64,000 nt of DNA, taken from contig DAISGI010000008.1 in assembly GCA_036823195.1 (NCBI GenBank), positions 11,842 to 75,841 of the forward strand, given 5' to 3'. Source of the DNA: UBA4874 sp002399435 (lineage in GTDB: Bacteria; Bacillota; Clostridia; Caldicoprobacterales; DTU083). Both the position numbers and the translations under genes were made by a program. This document shows positions 44,997-54,679 of the stretch, in pieces. Each line of letters starts with the position of its first letter. The stretch's first letter is position 1. The notes under the pieces were generated by a model. That model made no database searches and was not told where the DNA came from. It worked only from the letters and a program-made list of their open reading frames with translations.

Positions 44997-45707
44997 TTGA
45001 AGATACATATTATCCGGCATGGCGATCCGGATTATCAAAATGACGCACTTACCGGACTGGGGGAGGAAGAAGCGAAAAAGCTTTCGGATTATATGCGCCG
45101 GATGCCGGTCACCCGGCTCTTTTCTTCTCCCATGGGCCGGGCCAGAAAAACTGCGGAATATACTGCCAGGGCTCTTGGGATGGAAGTGGAAATCCTTCCC
45201 TGGATTCACGAGGCAGGCGCATTTATGACCAAACCGCAATTTACGGGGCTGGATGTTCCGGTGATTGCGTGGAATCTGCCCAGGTACAAGATAGATGAGC
45301 TGGAACGTCTCGGGGAAGACTGGGTTTTATGCAACTGGTTTTCCCATCCGGATGCAGAGGATTACCTCCGCAATCTGAAAGACGGCATGAACCGGTTTCT
45401 GCGGAACTATGGGATCCGAAAGGAACAGGATGCTTTTTATGGGACAGGCCATGTTTCCCGGGAAGAAATCGCTGTTTTCTGCCATTATGGTTCCGGATTG
45501 ACCGCAATCTCCTACCTTTTAGGAATTCCGGTTCCGTTTCTCTGGAGAAGTGTTTTTCTTCCGCCTTCCAGTGTCACTACGATTCTGGCGGAAGAGCAGC
45601 AGGACAATCGGATCAATTTCCGGATTACCGTGCTGGGTTCCTCCACTCATTTGTCCCACAGGGAATCTATTCAGAATACCAGCGGGCTGATGTACAACAC
45701 CCGTTGA
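44997..45707 (+). CDS. Histidine phosphatase family protein
   Basis: A 236-residue phosphoglycerate-mutase-like phosphatase. The catalytic RHG lies at the start (IIRHGDPDYQND), with FSSPMGRARKTAEYTA carrying the second Arg and FCHYGSGL the later His. TTG 44997 follows AAAGGAGGAG. The substrate is unknown but probably a sugar phosphate, given the isomerase upstream. The last codons (MYNTR, stop) lie inside the first unit of a 69-bp tandem repeat. Confidence 0.88.
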   Translation: MKIHIIRHGDPDYQNDALTGLGEEEAKKLSDYMRRMPVTRLFSSPMGRARKTAEYTARALGMEVEILPWIHEAGAFMTKPQFTGLDVPVIAWNLPRYKIDELERLGEDWVLCNWFSHPDAEDYLRNLKDGMNRFLRNYGIRKEQDAFYGTGHVSREEIAVFCHYGSGLTAISYLLGIPVPFLWRSVFLPPSSVTTILAEEQQDNRINFRITVLGSSTHLSHRESIQNTSGLMYNTR

Positions 45708-45855
45708 AGGATTGGGCCGTCCAGTAGCATTCGTACTGTACGGATCTTTGTTTATGATGTGTACAACACCCGTTGAAGGACCGGGCCGTCCAGTAGCATT
45801 CGTACTGTACGGATCTTTGTTTGTGATGTATACAACACCCGTTGAAGGACTGGGC
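45693..45855 (+). repeat. 69-bp tandem repeat over the phosphatase 3' end
   Basis: Units start at TACAACACCCGTTGAAGGA at 45693, 45762 and 45831 (period 69). The third is cut after about 24 bases. The first unit contains the last codons and stop of the phosphatase gene. Confidence 0.9.
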
Positions 45856-45920
45856 CGAAAAAGAAATCAGCTGAAAAAAATGAGAAAAGAAAATGAAAAA
45901 TACAAAAAGCCCGGGAGATA

Positions 45921-46235
45921 ACATAGAGCAACAACATAGAGCAACAACATAGAGCAACAACATAGAGCAACAACATAGAGCATTAACATAGAGCAATAAT
46001 ATAGAACAACAACATAGAGCATTAACATAGAGCAATAATATAGAACAACAACATAGAACAANNNNNNNNNNNNNNNNNNNNNNNNNNNNNNNNNNNNNNN
46101 NNNNNNNNNNNNNNNNNNNNNNNNNNNNNNNNNNNNNNNNNNNNNNNNNNNNNNNNNNNNNCAACAACATAGAGCATTAACATAGAGCAATAATATAGAA
46201 CAACAACATAGAACAATAATACAGAGCAATAACAT
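45921..46235 (+). repeat. 13-bp minisatellite with assembly gap
   Basis: Units of 13 bases (ACATAGAGCAACA and variants) run from 45921, with a higher-order 39-base period (CATTA, CAATA and GAACAACA variants). A gap of 100 N lies at 46062-46161, and the array resumes after it. No spacers are present, so it is not CRISPR. The 979 bases from 45708 to 46686 hold no gene, only repeats and hairpins. Confidence 0.9.
46062..46161. other. Assembly gap of 100 N
   Basis: Exactly 100 undetermined bases inside the 13-bp repeat array; the true length is unknown. Confidence 0.95.
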
Positions 46236-46237
46236 AA

Positions 46238-46288
46238 AACAGGGAGGTTGACCCTCCCTGTTCTGGTCTGCTAAAGGGCAGACCACCT
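46238..46288 (+). terminator. Two hairpins closing the repeat region
   Basis: AACAGGGAGG (46238-46247) pairs with CCTCCCTGTT (46253-46262). TGGTCTGC then pairs with GCAGACCA at about 46264-46285. No clear U-run follows, so termination is uncertain. Confidence 0.5.
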
Positions 46289-46473
46289 TCCCAACATAAT
46301 CAAATCAGACCATCTCCTTTCCGTTGGTATGATGGACCGACTTGCCTCGCCGGTCATCTTTATTTTACCGGATCCATAAGGGAAATGCAAAGGAGAGAAC
46401 AGGTAAAACGGTTCTCTCCGGGAAGTACACGGCTAACAGCATGCATAGATTGCTTCATTTCGAAAGACGCCGG

Positions 46474-46527
46474 AATGTTGTATGATATGACAATGTTGTA
46501 TAATATGACAATGTTGTATGATATGAC
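46474..46527 (+). repeat. 18-bp tandem repeat
   Basis: Three copies of AATGTTGTATGATATGAC at 46474-46491, 46492-46509 and 46510-46527. The middle copy has TATAAT in place of TATGAT, so the array may double as a promoter for the esterase gene. Confidence 0.9.
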
Positions 46528-46686
46528 AAGGACATGCAGGAATTCTCCATCCCATATCGAATTATTCAGACAGGGAAACAGGGAAAATGGACTGTTCCCA
46601 TGAGTACGGATGATCTCCATAAATCCCACAAAACGTGAAACCAATCACGCAATCACTAACTGGACAGTAACGAAAGGATGAAGAAA

Positions 46687-47469
46687 ATGGCGTTTTTGCA
46701 ATGTGACTTTTTTTCCGAGGTTCTGGGACTTTCCTGTTCCATGAACGTGATCCTGCCGCAGCAGACCAACAATCAGATCGGCATGGAGAGCCGGGCGGCC
46801 GGCAAAAAGCATCCCACTTTGTACTTGCTGCACGGACTGTCTGATGATCACACCACCTGGATGCGAAGGACTTCCATCGAACGATATGTAGCTCCTTTGG
46901 GACTTGCTGTTGTGATGCCTGCCGTCCACCGGAGTTTCTACACCGATATGGCAAGGGGATATCGGTACTGGACCTTTATCAGTCAAGAGCTGCCGGCCAT
47001 CTGCCGTTCTTTTTTTCCGCTGTCCGACAAGCGGGAGGACAACTTCGTCGCCGGACTCTCCATGGGTGGTTATGGTGCTTTCAAACTGGCCTTGTCCTGC
47101 CCGGATCAGTTTGCCGCCGGTGCCAGCCTGTCCGGAGCAGTGGGCAGGGGAGTTCTGGGGGACTCAAAGCGTAATCCGGAGTTTGAAAATATTTTTGGCG
47201 ATCTGGATCAGATCAAGGGCAGCAGGAATGATTTGTTCCATTTGGCGGAGCAGGTTTCAAAATCCGACGGTCCAAAGCCTAAACTGTTCCAGTGTGTTGG
47301 CACGGAGGATTTCCTGTATCAGGAAAACGTTGAGTTTAAGGAATATTTGGAGCGACTTGGCCTGGATTTAACCTACGAGGAAGGCCCCGGGATCCATGAA
47401 TGGGGATATTGGGACAAAATGATCCAGAAGGTGCTGGCCTGGCTGCCCCTGAAAGGCGCGGGAGACTGA
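46687..47469 (+). CDS. Esterase D/tributyrin-esterase-like alpha/beta hydrolase
   Basis: A 260-residue cytosolic serine hydrolase. The nucleophile lies in AGLSMGGYG (Ser125), with LYLLHGLSDDHTTW as oxyanion region, the acid in GTEDFLYQ and the histidine in PGIHEWGYW. The family hydrolyses short acyl esters, including acetylated sugars. ATG 46687 fits the usual MAFLQ start and the AAAGG site; ATG 46678 lies too close. The SbcD gene follows after four bases, but a functional link is not evident. Confidence 0.88.
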   Translation: MAFLQCDFFSEVLGLSCSMNVILPQQTNNQIGMESRAAGKKHPTLYLLHGLSDDHTTWMRRTSIERYVAPLGLAVVMPAVHRSFYTDMARGYRYWTFISQELPAICRSFFPLSDKREDNFVAGLSMGGYGAFKLALSCPDQFAAGASLSGAVGRGVLGDSKRNPEFENIFGDLDQIKGSRNDLFHLAEQVSKSDGPKPKLFQCVGTEDFLYQENVEFKEYLERLGLDLTYEEGPGIHEWGYWDKMIQKVLAWLPLKGAGD

Positions 47470-47473
47470 GCTC

Positions 47474-48844
47474 ATGCGCATTTTACATACCTCGGACTGG
47501 CATCTGGGCAGGACATTGGAAAATATCCCGCGGCTTCCCGAGCAGCAGGAGTTCGTGGATACCCTTTGCCGCCTGGTGAAGGAGGAAAAGATCGATCTGG
47601 TACTGATTGCGGGGGATATCTTTGATACCTATAACCCGTCCGCAGCGGCGGAAGAGCTGTTTTACGACGCAATGGAGCGGCTGAACGACGGTGGAAAGCG
47701 GGCGGTGGTCGCCATTGCCGGCAATCATGACAATCCGGAGCGTCTTTGCGCCGCCAGCCCCCTGACCTACCGAAACGGCATTTTCCTTCTGGGATATCCG
47801 GCCAGTGATGCAGGCGTGTATTCTTCCGGAAACGGACAGATCCGGATTCTCCGGTCCGGTCCCGGATGGCTGGAGCTGAGAGTGCCGGGCTGTTCCTGTT
47901 CTGCGGTAATCCTTACCATGCCTTATCCATCCGAGTCGCGGCTGGAGCAGGTATTGTCCGATGAAGCTAAGGAAGAAACCCTGGGCAAGGCTTACTCAGA
48001 CAAAATCGCCGGCGTTTTTCAAACGCTCAGCAGTCATTTTCGGGCTGATACGGTGAACCTGGTCATGGCACATCTTTTTATGGCAGGCGGAAAGGAATCG
48101 GAATCGGAGCGCACCATTCAGGTTGGCGGAGCCATGACGGTCCATCCGTCGGCCTTGCCGGCTCATGCCCATTTTGCCGCGCTGGGGCATCTGCATCGTC
48201 CGCAGCAGATCAAGGCTGCTCCCTGCCCGGCCTATTATTCCGGTTCTCCGCTGGCGTACAGCTTTTCCGAATCGGATTATGCCAAGGCCCTCTATATCGT
48301 GGATGCGGAGCCCGGGAAACCTGCTGATATCCGCACAGTTTACCCGGACTGTGGCAAACCTCTGCGCAGGTGGAAGGCAAAGGAAGGCGTGGGACAGGCA
48401 ATGCGCTGGTGTGAGGAAGGCCGCGATCCCAACGCCTGGGTCGATCTGGAGATTGTGACGGATCGGATCCTGACGGAGGAGGAACAAAAGCGGATGAGAA
48501 AGCTGCATCCGGGGATCATTAACATCCGTCCCGTGTTCCTGTCATCTGCCGGGCAATCCGTGGAGCCGGAAAACCGGGAAAGCAAAAAGATTGATGAATT
48601 GTTCCGGGATTATTACCGGGATCGGATCGGCACGGAGATCCGGGAGGACCTGATGACGGCTTTTCTGAATGTTCTGAACGAAAGGGAAGAGGATCCGGAC
48701 AACATGGAAACCGACGACGATATGGAAAAGGAGATTCAGGAAATTCTATCCGAAGAGGAACCCGGACTCCAGGAGGCTGCCGCCGGAGCGGAGGAAACGG
48801 TGGACCCCACGGTGGAAAAAGAAGAAAGGGGGGAACGGACATGA
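47474..48844 (+). CDS. sbcD: Exonuclease SbcCD subunit D
   Basis: A 456-residue Mre11-type nuclease. Metal-ligand motifs are HTSDWHLG, LVLIAGDIFDTYN, AIAGNHDNPE, MAHLFMAGG and AALGHLHRPQ. With SbcC it cuts hairpins and protein-blocked DNA ends. The C-terminal 60 residues are acidic (EEDPDNMETDDDMEKEI) and somewhat longer than usual. Its stop overlaps the sbcC start by four bases (ATGA). Confidence 0.95.
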   Translation: MRILHTSDWHLGRTLENIPRLPEQQEFVDTLCRLVKEEKIDLVLIAGDIFDTYNPSAAAEELFYDAMERLNDGGKRAVVAIAGNHDNPERLCAASPLTYRNGIFLLGYPASDAGVYSSGNGQIRILRSGPGWLELRVPGCSCSAVILTMPYPSESRLEQVLSDEAKEETLGKAYSDKIAGVFQTLSSHFRADTVNLVMAHLFMAGGKESESERTIQVGGAMTVHPSALPAHAHFAALGHLHRPQQIKAAPCPAYYSGSPLAYSFSESDYAKALYIVDAEPGKPADIRTVYPDCGKPLRRWKAKEGVGQAMRWCEEGRDPNAWVDLEIVTDRILTEEEQKRMRKLHPGIINIRPVFLSSAGQSVEPENRESKKIDELFRDYYRDRIGTEIREDLMTAFLNVLNEREEDPDNMETDDDMEKEIQEILSEEEPGLQEAAAGAEETVDPTVEKEERGERT

Positions 48845-51800
48845 GACCAATCCGGCTGGAGATTGAAGGCTTGCAGAGCTTTCGGGAGAAGCAGACCATT
48901 GATTTCACAACATTGAGCGAGACCGGTTTATTCGGCATTTTCGGCCCGACGGGCAGCGGAAAATCCACCATACTGGATGCCATTACTTTCGCTCTTTATG
49001 GCAGGGTGGAACGGGCCTGGCGGGGAACGCAGGGAATTATTCATGCCAATATGAATCATGTCCGCGTCTCCTTTACTTTTGGACTGAAAAAAGGCAGCAG
49101 GGAGAAAATGTATCGCGCGGAGCGGGTGTATCGCCGGAAGAAGGATACGGCATCCTGCGAGCCCCGGATTGCCCGGCTGATTGAAGTAAACGAGGCAGGG
49201 GAGATTCCTCTTTCGGATAAGGCGACGGACGTGACCTCCAGGGTGGAGGAGCTGATCGGTCTGAATCATGACGACTTTGTCCGGGCGGTGGTTTTGCCTC
49301 AGAACCGGTTTCAGGAATTCCTGATGCTGGACACTTCAAAACGGCGGGAAATGCTGGAACGGATCTTTTATCTGGAGGAGTACGGGCAGCAGCTGACCGA
49401 GCGGGTGAGAAAAAAGGCGGATCGTCTGGGCAAAAAACTGGATCATGTCCGGGGGGGCCTGTCCGAACTGGGGGATGCTTCCGATAACGCCGTGGAGGAA
49501 GCCACCCGGCGGGTGAATGCCGCACAGGCCGATCAGGAAAACGCGGGCCGGATCCGGAAGGCTGCGGAAACGGAATATCAGGGCGCAAAGGAACTCTGGC
49601 AGCTGATGCAGGACGCGGAGCATCTTGGCAGGCAGGAGCAGGTTCATGCAGCCCAGAAGGAAGAAATGGAAGCAAAAGAGGCAGCCCTTCAGAAAGCCAT
49701 TCAGGCAGAAGGTCTGATGGGGATGATCCAAAAGCATCGCAGGACCGCCGCACTTTTGAAAGAAGCCCAAGGGGAACTGGACCAGGCGGAAGCCTTGCTC
49801 CCCACCACGGCTGCGGAGATGGAAAGAATCCGCAGACGGCAGGAGAAGGTCCGGGCCGAAGCGGAAGAGCGGCGACCGCAGCTGATGGAAGCCCGCACCC
49901 GGCTGACGGATGCTCTTTCCCTGCTGGACTCCATAGAAGAGGACACCAGAAAGCTGGAAGGGATCCTCGAAAAGAAAAAAGGCCTGGACAGCAGGATTCA
50001 GGAAATGGATCGGCAAATCCGGCAGAAAAAGCTGGAATGGCAGCGGGCAGACCAAAGGTGGGCCAACATCCGCACGGAAATGAATTCCCTGACCGTGGAT
50101 CCGGATTACCGGCAGGCCATGCAGGCCGGTGCCTCCCTTCAGACCGAGCTTCAGGCGGCAGAACGGGAATTTCGCAGGAGTACGGAAAAAAGGGAACAGC
50201 TGGCGGACCGGATTGAGCAGCTGAAACAGCAGGAAGCAAAGCGTCTGGAACAGCTGGAAAGCGAAAAGCAGGAAATCCGGCGCCTGATGGAAAAAGAGGA
50301 AAAGCAGAAAAAGGCAAAGCCGGGGGACCGGGATGCCTGCATGGAGCGAACCCGGGAGCTGAACCGCCTGCAGTCCCTGTGCGTTGAGCTGAAACGGGAA
50401 GCGGAGGATATGGCTTCCCTCCAGAAGAAACAAAAGGTACTGCTGGAGGACAGGGAAAAGGCCGTCCGGAAGAGGGAAAAAACGGAGGTGCAGCGGAAAG
50501 AGGCTGCAGAAGAGGCAGAAAGGTGCAGAGCCCGGGCGGAAGAAAAGGAAAAGGCTTTGAAACAGCATTCTGCCTGGCTGCTTTCCAGGGATCTGAAGGA
50601 AGGGGAACCCTGTCCGGTCTGCGGGTCCCTTCATCATCCGCACGCTGCCGGGACAGCCGGCGGGGAGGATATCGCAGCTGCGGAGCAGGAAGCAGTGGCT
50701 GCCGGGGATCGGGTCCGTGCGGCGGAAGAAAGGGTGCATGCCAGGGAAAGGGATCTGCTGGTTGCGGAGGAGCAGATCCGCAGTCTGGAGAATACGCGGA
50801 AGCAGATTCAGGAAGAAGAATCCGCCGCAAGGGACCGCTATCGCAGTAAGGCGGCGGATTTGCCGGAATGGCTCCGGTGTGGCAGACCGGATTCCCTGCA
50901 GGAGAATATCCGGAAGGAATGGAAACGGGTGGAGCAGACGCTGCAGTCCATCGATGCCTGGGAGATATCCTGCCGGGAGCTTCAGAATGCTGTCCAGGAA
51001 GGGAAGGAAGCTTTGTCAAAGCGGGATTCCGCTGTCCAGTACATTGCCGCGCAGCGAAAGGTGAATGGGGAAAACCTTTTCCAGGCGGAGGAAGAGTGCA
51101 GGGAAGCATCCCGGAAATGGGAGGAGAAAAAAGCGGCTTTTGAGGAATTCCGCAAGACCCGGCCGGGTAGCAGTCCTTCGGAGGAGCTGAAGAGAATCGC
51201 CGGCCAGGACCGGACGTTCCGCAGCCGGTCCCGGGAAGCGGATCAACTGCAACAGACCGTGCAGGAGAGCCGGGAAGTCCTGGATCAATGGACGGAGGAG
51301 CGCAGCGGGCTGGAAAGGCAGGCGGAAGCACTGGAGCTGGAACGGAAAAACAGGGAGCAGTCTGTCTCCGGGAGGAAGGATAAGATCCGGCAGGTTTCCC
51401 CCGATGGGCAGATCCGGGAAGGAATCCGGCGGATCAACAAACAGCTGGACGCCTATTCCCGGGAGGAAAAGCAATGCCGGGAAAAACAGGAGTCCCTTCA
51501 GAGCCTTTATCAGGAGCAGGTGGCCAGAGACAGCACTCTGAGGAACCGGAAGGAAATCCACGCCCATGATTATGACAAGGAAGAAGCGGAATTAATGGGC
51601 GCAAGAGCGGAGAAGGGTTTCTCCGACGACAGGGAGGCCGAAAAGGCAGCTCTTTCCGAAGAGAGCCGGGAGCAGCTGGAGGGAGAATGCAGGGAGTACC
51701 GGAAGGAAACGGAGAACCTGCAGGCACAGCGCCGGATACTGGAGAGCCGTAGAAAAGGCCGGAGTCTCACGGAAGAGCAATGGAACGGGATTGCCGGACG

Positions 51801-52461
51801 GTATCAGCAGGCGGTAAAACAGGATCAGTCCGATTCCGCCCGTTATGAAGTGGAAAAACTCAGAAAGCAGGATCTGGTGCAGAAGCACCGTCGATGGGTC
51901 GCCTGGAATGGGGTTCAGGAGAAGCTTTTGAAAAAACTGGGACTGTTGGAACAGATTCAGAAACTGCTGAAAGGCGATAAGGGAAAAGACAACAGCTTTG
52001 TGGATTATGTTGCGGAGGAACGGCTGCGCTATGTGGCAGCGGAGGCCTCTGAGACTCTCGGCCATATTACCCGATATAAATATGCTCTGGAGCTGGATGT
52101 CAATGAAGGATTCCGAATTCGGGACAATGGCAATGGCGGAATCTCCAGAATGGTGACTTCCCTGTCCGGCGGAGAGATTTTTTTGACCTCCCTGTCCCTT
52201 GCTCTGGCTTTGTCTGAGCAGATCCAGCTGAAAGGGCAGAGCCCCCTGGAATTTTTCTTTTTGGATGAAGGCTTCGGAGCTTTGGACAAACAGCTTCTGG
52301 ATATGGTAATGGACTCTTTGGAACGGCTCAGCACAAAGGAAAGGGTGATCGGGCTCATCAGCCATGTATCGGAGCTGCAGGACCGCATTTCCAGACGCCT
52401 GATTGTGGATCCGCCCTCTTCTCAGGGAGAGGGGAGCCGGGTGAGAATCGTAAAGGCTTAA
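48841..52461 (+). CDS. sbcC: Exonuclease SbcCD subunit C
   Basis: A 1206-residue Rad50-type ATPase. Walker A is FGPTGSGKSTILDAI near residue 35. Two long coiled-coil arms flank the zinc hook CPVC (Cys591 and Cys594). The C-terminal lobe has the signature TSLSGGEIFLTSLSLALALS and Walker B EFFFLDEGFGALD. Length and order are normal for the family. It forms the SbcCD nuclease with the preceding gene. No convincing terminator is seen in the 166 bases after it. Confidence 0.95.
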   Translation: MRPIRLEIEGLQSFREKQTIDFTTLSETGLFGIFGPTGSGKSTILDAITFALYGRVERAWRGTQGIIHANMNHVRVSFTFGLKKGSREKMYRAERVYRRKKDTASCEPRIARLIEVNEAGEIPLSDKATDVTSRVEELIGLNHDDFVRAVVLPQNRFQEFLMLDTSKRREMLERIFYLEEYGQQLTERVRKKADRLGKKLDHVRGGLSELGDASDNAVEEATRRVNAAQADQENAGRIRKAAETEYQGAKELWQLMQDAEHLGRQEQVHAAQKEEMEAKEAALQKAIQAEGLMGMIQKHRRTAALLKEAQGELDQAEALLPTTAAEMERIRRRQEKVRAEAEERRPQLMEARTRLTDALSLLDSIEEDTRKLEGILEKKKGLDSRIQEMDRQIRQKKLEWQRADQRWANIRTEMNSLTVDPDYRQAMQAGASLQTELQAAEREFRRSTEKREQLADRIEQLKQQEAKRLEQLESEKQEIRRLMEKEEKQKKAKPGDRDACMERTRELNRLQSLCVELKREAEDMASLQKKQKVLLEDREKAVRKREKTEVQRKEAAEEAERCRARAEEKEKALKQHSAWLLSRDLKEGEPCPVCGSLHHPHAAGTAGGEDIAAAEQEAVAAGDRVRAAEERVHARERDLLVAEEQIRSLENTRKQIQEEESAARDRYRSKAADLPEWLRCGRPDSLQENIRKEWKRVEQTLQSIDAWEISCRELQNAVQEGKEALSKRDSAVQYIAAQRKVNGENLFQAEEECREASRKWEEKKAAFEEFRKTRPGSSPSEELKRIAGQDRTFRSRSREADQLQQTVQESREVLDQWTEERSGLERQAEALELERKNREQSVSGRKDKIRQVSPDGQIREGIRRINKQLDAYSREEKQCREKQESLQSLYQEQVARDSTLRNRKEIHAHDYDKEEAELMGARAEKGFSDDREAEKAALSEESREQLEGECREYRKETENLQAQRRILESRRKGRSLTEEQWNGIAGRYQQAVKQDQSDSARYEVEKLRKQDLVQKHRRWVAWNGVQEKLLKKLGLLEQIQKLLKGDKGKDNSFVDYVAEERLRYVAAEASETLGHITRYKYALELDVNEGFRIRDNGNGGISRMVTSLSGGEIFLTSLSLALALSEQIQLKGQSPLEFFFLDEGFGALDKQLLDMVMDSLERLSTKERVIGLISHVSELQDRISRRLIVDPPSSQGEGSRVRIVKA

Positions 52462-52627
52462 CACCTTAAAAATAGTTGCAAAACCTGCCGGCCCTGAAAC
52501 AAAGGACTGCTCAGCAGCCGGCGGCCGTATTTCGGAGATTCTGAAAATAAATGATTGCTTTTCAGTGAAAAGTTTATCAATAAAAGGGAAATCATTTCAC
52601 ATCAAAAAGAAGGGGGACTGATAAAGG

Positions 52628-53734
52628 ATGGACGGGGTATGTTGGGTTGATTTTGACACAATGGAACATTTCATGGTGGATGTATTTCGCGGGGTAGGCG
52701 TTCCGGAGCAGGATGCAAAAACCTGTGCGGAGGTACTGATCACTTCGGACAAGAGAGGTATTGATTCCCACGGCACCGGACGGCTGAAACCCATTTATGT
52801 GGACCGGATCAACGGAGGGATCATCAATCCGGTGACCAGGGTGGATGTGGTGAAGGAAGGCCCCACCACGGCAGTACTGGACGGCAACAACGGAATGGGT
52901 CAGGTCATAGGCACGAAAGCCATGGGAATGGCCATCGATAAGGCAAAGAAATATGGAATGGGCATGGTGGCAGTACGGAATTCCAATCATTACGGGATTG
53001 CCGGTTATTATGCATTGATGGCTGCAGAAAAGGGCATGATTGGAATGACCGGTACCAATGCCAGGCCATCCATTGCACCGACTTTCGGCACGGAAAACAT
53101 GCTGGGCACCAATCCGCTTACCTTTGGAATGCCTACCGATGAAGCGTTTCCGTTTGTACTGGACTGCGCCACTTCCATTGCCCAGAGAGGAAAAATCGAA
53201 GTCTATGCCAGGCAGGGAAAGCAGCTGCCGGAGGGATGGGTCATTGGGGAGGACGGCAAGCCCCGGACGGATACGGAGCAGGTATTGAAGGATCTGGTGA
53301 CAGGCGGAGCGGCGCTGGCGCCCCTTGGCGGCATAGGAGAAGATCTGGCAGGCTATAAGGGATACGGCTATGCCACGGTGGTGGAAATTCTGTCGGCTGC
53401 CCTTCAGGGCGGCAGATTCCTGAAGGCATTGTCCGGTATCGATCATGGCAAAAAGGTTCAGTATCATCTGGGACATTTCTTCCTTGCCATCAACGTGGAG
53501 GCGTTCACCTCTCTTGAGGAATTCAAAAAGACCACCGGAGATATCCTGAGAGAGCTGCGGGCATCCAGGAAAGCCCCGGGCGCGGAACGGATTTACACAG
53601 CCGGGGAGAAGGAATATCTGGCCTGGCAGTTCCGGAAGGATAAAGGAGTTCCGGTGAATGCATCCCTGCAGAAGGACCTCATTGCGCTGAAAAAGGATTT
53701 GAATTTGACTCAATATCATTTTGAGTTTGAGTAA
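52628..53734 (+). CDS. Ldh-family (malate/L-lactate) dehydrogenase
   Basis: A 368-residue NAD(P)-dependent oxidoreductase of the type 2 malate/lactate dehydrogenase family. Hallmarks are DKRGIDSHGTGRL, VAVRNSNHYGIAGYY (catalytic His), GTNPLTFGMPT and the late GYKGYGYATVVEIL. The family also includes ureidoglycolate, sulfolactate and 2,3-diketogulonate reductases, so the substrate is open. ATG 52628 has GGGGG about 12 bases upstream. Confidence 0.9.
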   Translation: MDGVCWVDFDTMEHFMVDVFRGVGVPEQDAKTCAEVLITSDKRGIDSHGTGRLKPIYVDRINGGIINPVTRVDVVKEGPTTAVLDGNNGMGQVIGTKAMGMAIDKAKKYGMGMVAVRNSNHYGIAGYYALMAAEKGMIGMTGTNARPSIAPTFGTENMLGTNPLTFGMPTDEAFPFVLDCATSIAQRGKIEVYARQGKQLPEGWVIGEDGKPRTDTEQVLKDLVTGGAALAPLGGIGEDLAGYKGYGYATVVEILSAALQGGRFLKALSGIDHGKKVQYHLGHFFLAINVEAFTSLEEFKKTTGDILRELRASRKAPGAERIYTAGEKEYLAWQFRKDKGVPVNASLQKDLIALKKDLNLTQYHFEFE

Positions 53735-53756
53735 GGAGTCCGGAGGATGAAAAACT

Positions 53757-54572
53757 TTGGAGAAGTTGGTTGACCGGAAAAGCCCGCTGCTTTTTTCACA
53801 CCGGGGAGGAGCCGGGCTTTTCCCGGAAAATACTATATTTGCCTATCAGCAGTCTGTGGAGCGGTTTCACGCGGATATGGTGGAATTGGATGTTCATATG
53901 TCTGCGGATGGGGAGTTGATCGTGATTCATGACAATACGGTGGACCGTACGACCAACGGCACCGGGGCCGTCCGGGACATGTCATTGAAAGAGATCAGGA
54001 AACTGGATGCCGGCTGGCGGTTTACCGCCGACGGAGGCAAAACCTACCCCTATCGGGGCAAAGGGATCACCATCCCCACTCTGCGGGAAGTTTTTTCGGC
54101 TTTGAAAGACTATGAGGTCGGCATTAATATTGAGATCAAGAAGCATTACCGGAATATTGAGATCAAATTGTACAACCTGATTACCGGTTTCCATATGACA
54201 GACCGGGTGATTGTCGTTTCCGGGCACCCTTCCGTGATGAAGCGGTTTCGGAGGATCAACAGAAGGGGCATTGCGACGGCGGCGGATGCCGTGGAGGGTG
54301 TAAAGGTTTATCTGCTGCAGAAACTGCATATGGGACACCTTTACCGGCCCATGGGGGAAGCTCTTCAGGTGCCTTTTCGATTTAAGGGTATGGTGCAGGT
54401 TGCAACCGAATCCCTGGCTTCGGTATGCAGGGAAAACAGAGTCAAGCTGCATGTATGGACCATCAATGACAGCTACACAATGAAAAAGCTTCTGGACTGG
54501 AAGGTGGACGGCATCATTACGGATTATCCGGATCGGTTGTATCAGCTGTTTCAGGAATACGGGTACAAGTAA
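53757..54572 (+). CDS. Glycerophosphodiester phosphodiesterase
   Basis: A 271-residue GDPD-family TIM barrel: SHRGGAGLFPENTIFAYQQ, VELDVHMSADGELIVIHDNTVDRTTNGTG, NIEIKKHY and the C-terminal HVWTINDSYTMKKLLDWKVDGIITDYP. It hydrolyses deacylated phospholipids to glycerol-3-phosphate and an alcohol, in the cytosol since no signal is present. TTG 53757 is taken, 12 bases after GGAGG; the nearer ATG at 53747 is in another frame that stops after eight codons. The start is thus uncertain. Confidence 0.9.
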   Translation: MEKLVDRKSPLLFSHRGGAGLFPENTIFAYQQSVERFHADMVELDVHMSADGELIVIHDNTVDRTTNGTGAVRDMSLKEIRKLDAGWRFTADGGKTYPYRGKGITIPTLREVFSALKDYEVGINIEIKKHYRNIEIKLYNLITGFHMTDRVIVVSGHPSVMKRFRRINRRGIATAADAVEGVKVYLLQKLHMGHLYRPMGEALQVPFRFKGMVQVATESLASVCRENRVKLHVWTINDSYTMKKLLDWKVDGIITDYPDRLYQLFQEYGYK

Positions 54573-54679
54573 GATTAAGATAAAGTTTCGTGCCGTTTTT
54601 TTCCGTTTATTATATTCATGTTGAGAGTTTCTTATGGCTGGAGTGCCACAGGAGATAAAAAGTTGAGGAGGTTTTTTCA

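Noticed and set aside
45921..46235. Possible CRISPR array
   Set aside because: Units are 13 bp and contiguous with no spacers, and no cas genes are present.
45667..46286. Cys/Leu-rich minus-strand frames across the N gap
   Set aside because: They are only translations of the 13-bp repeat and of undetermined bases.
49073..51331. Minus-strand open frame of 752 codons
   Set aside because: Antisense to sbcC; its Pro/Arg/Ser-rich low-complexity translation is typical of a shadow frame.
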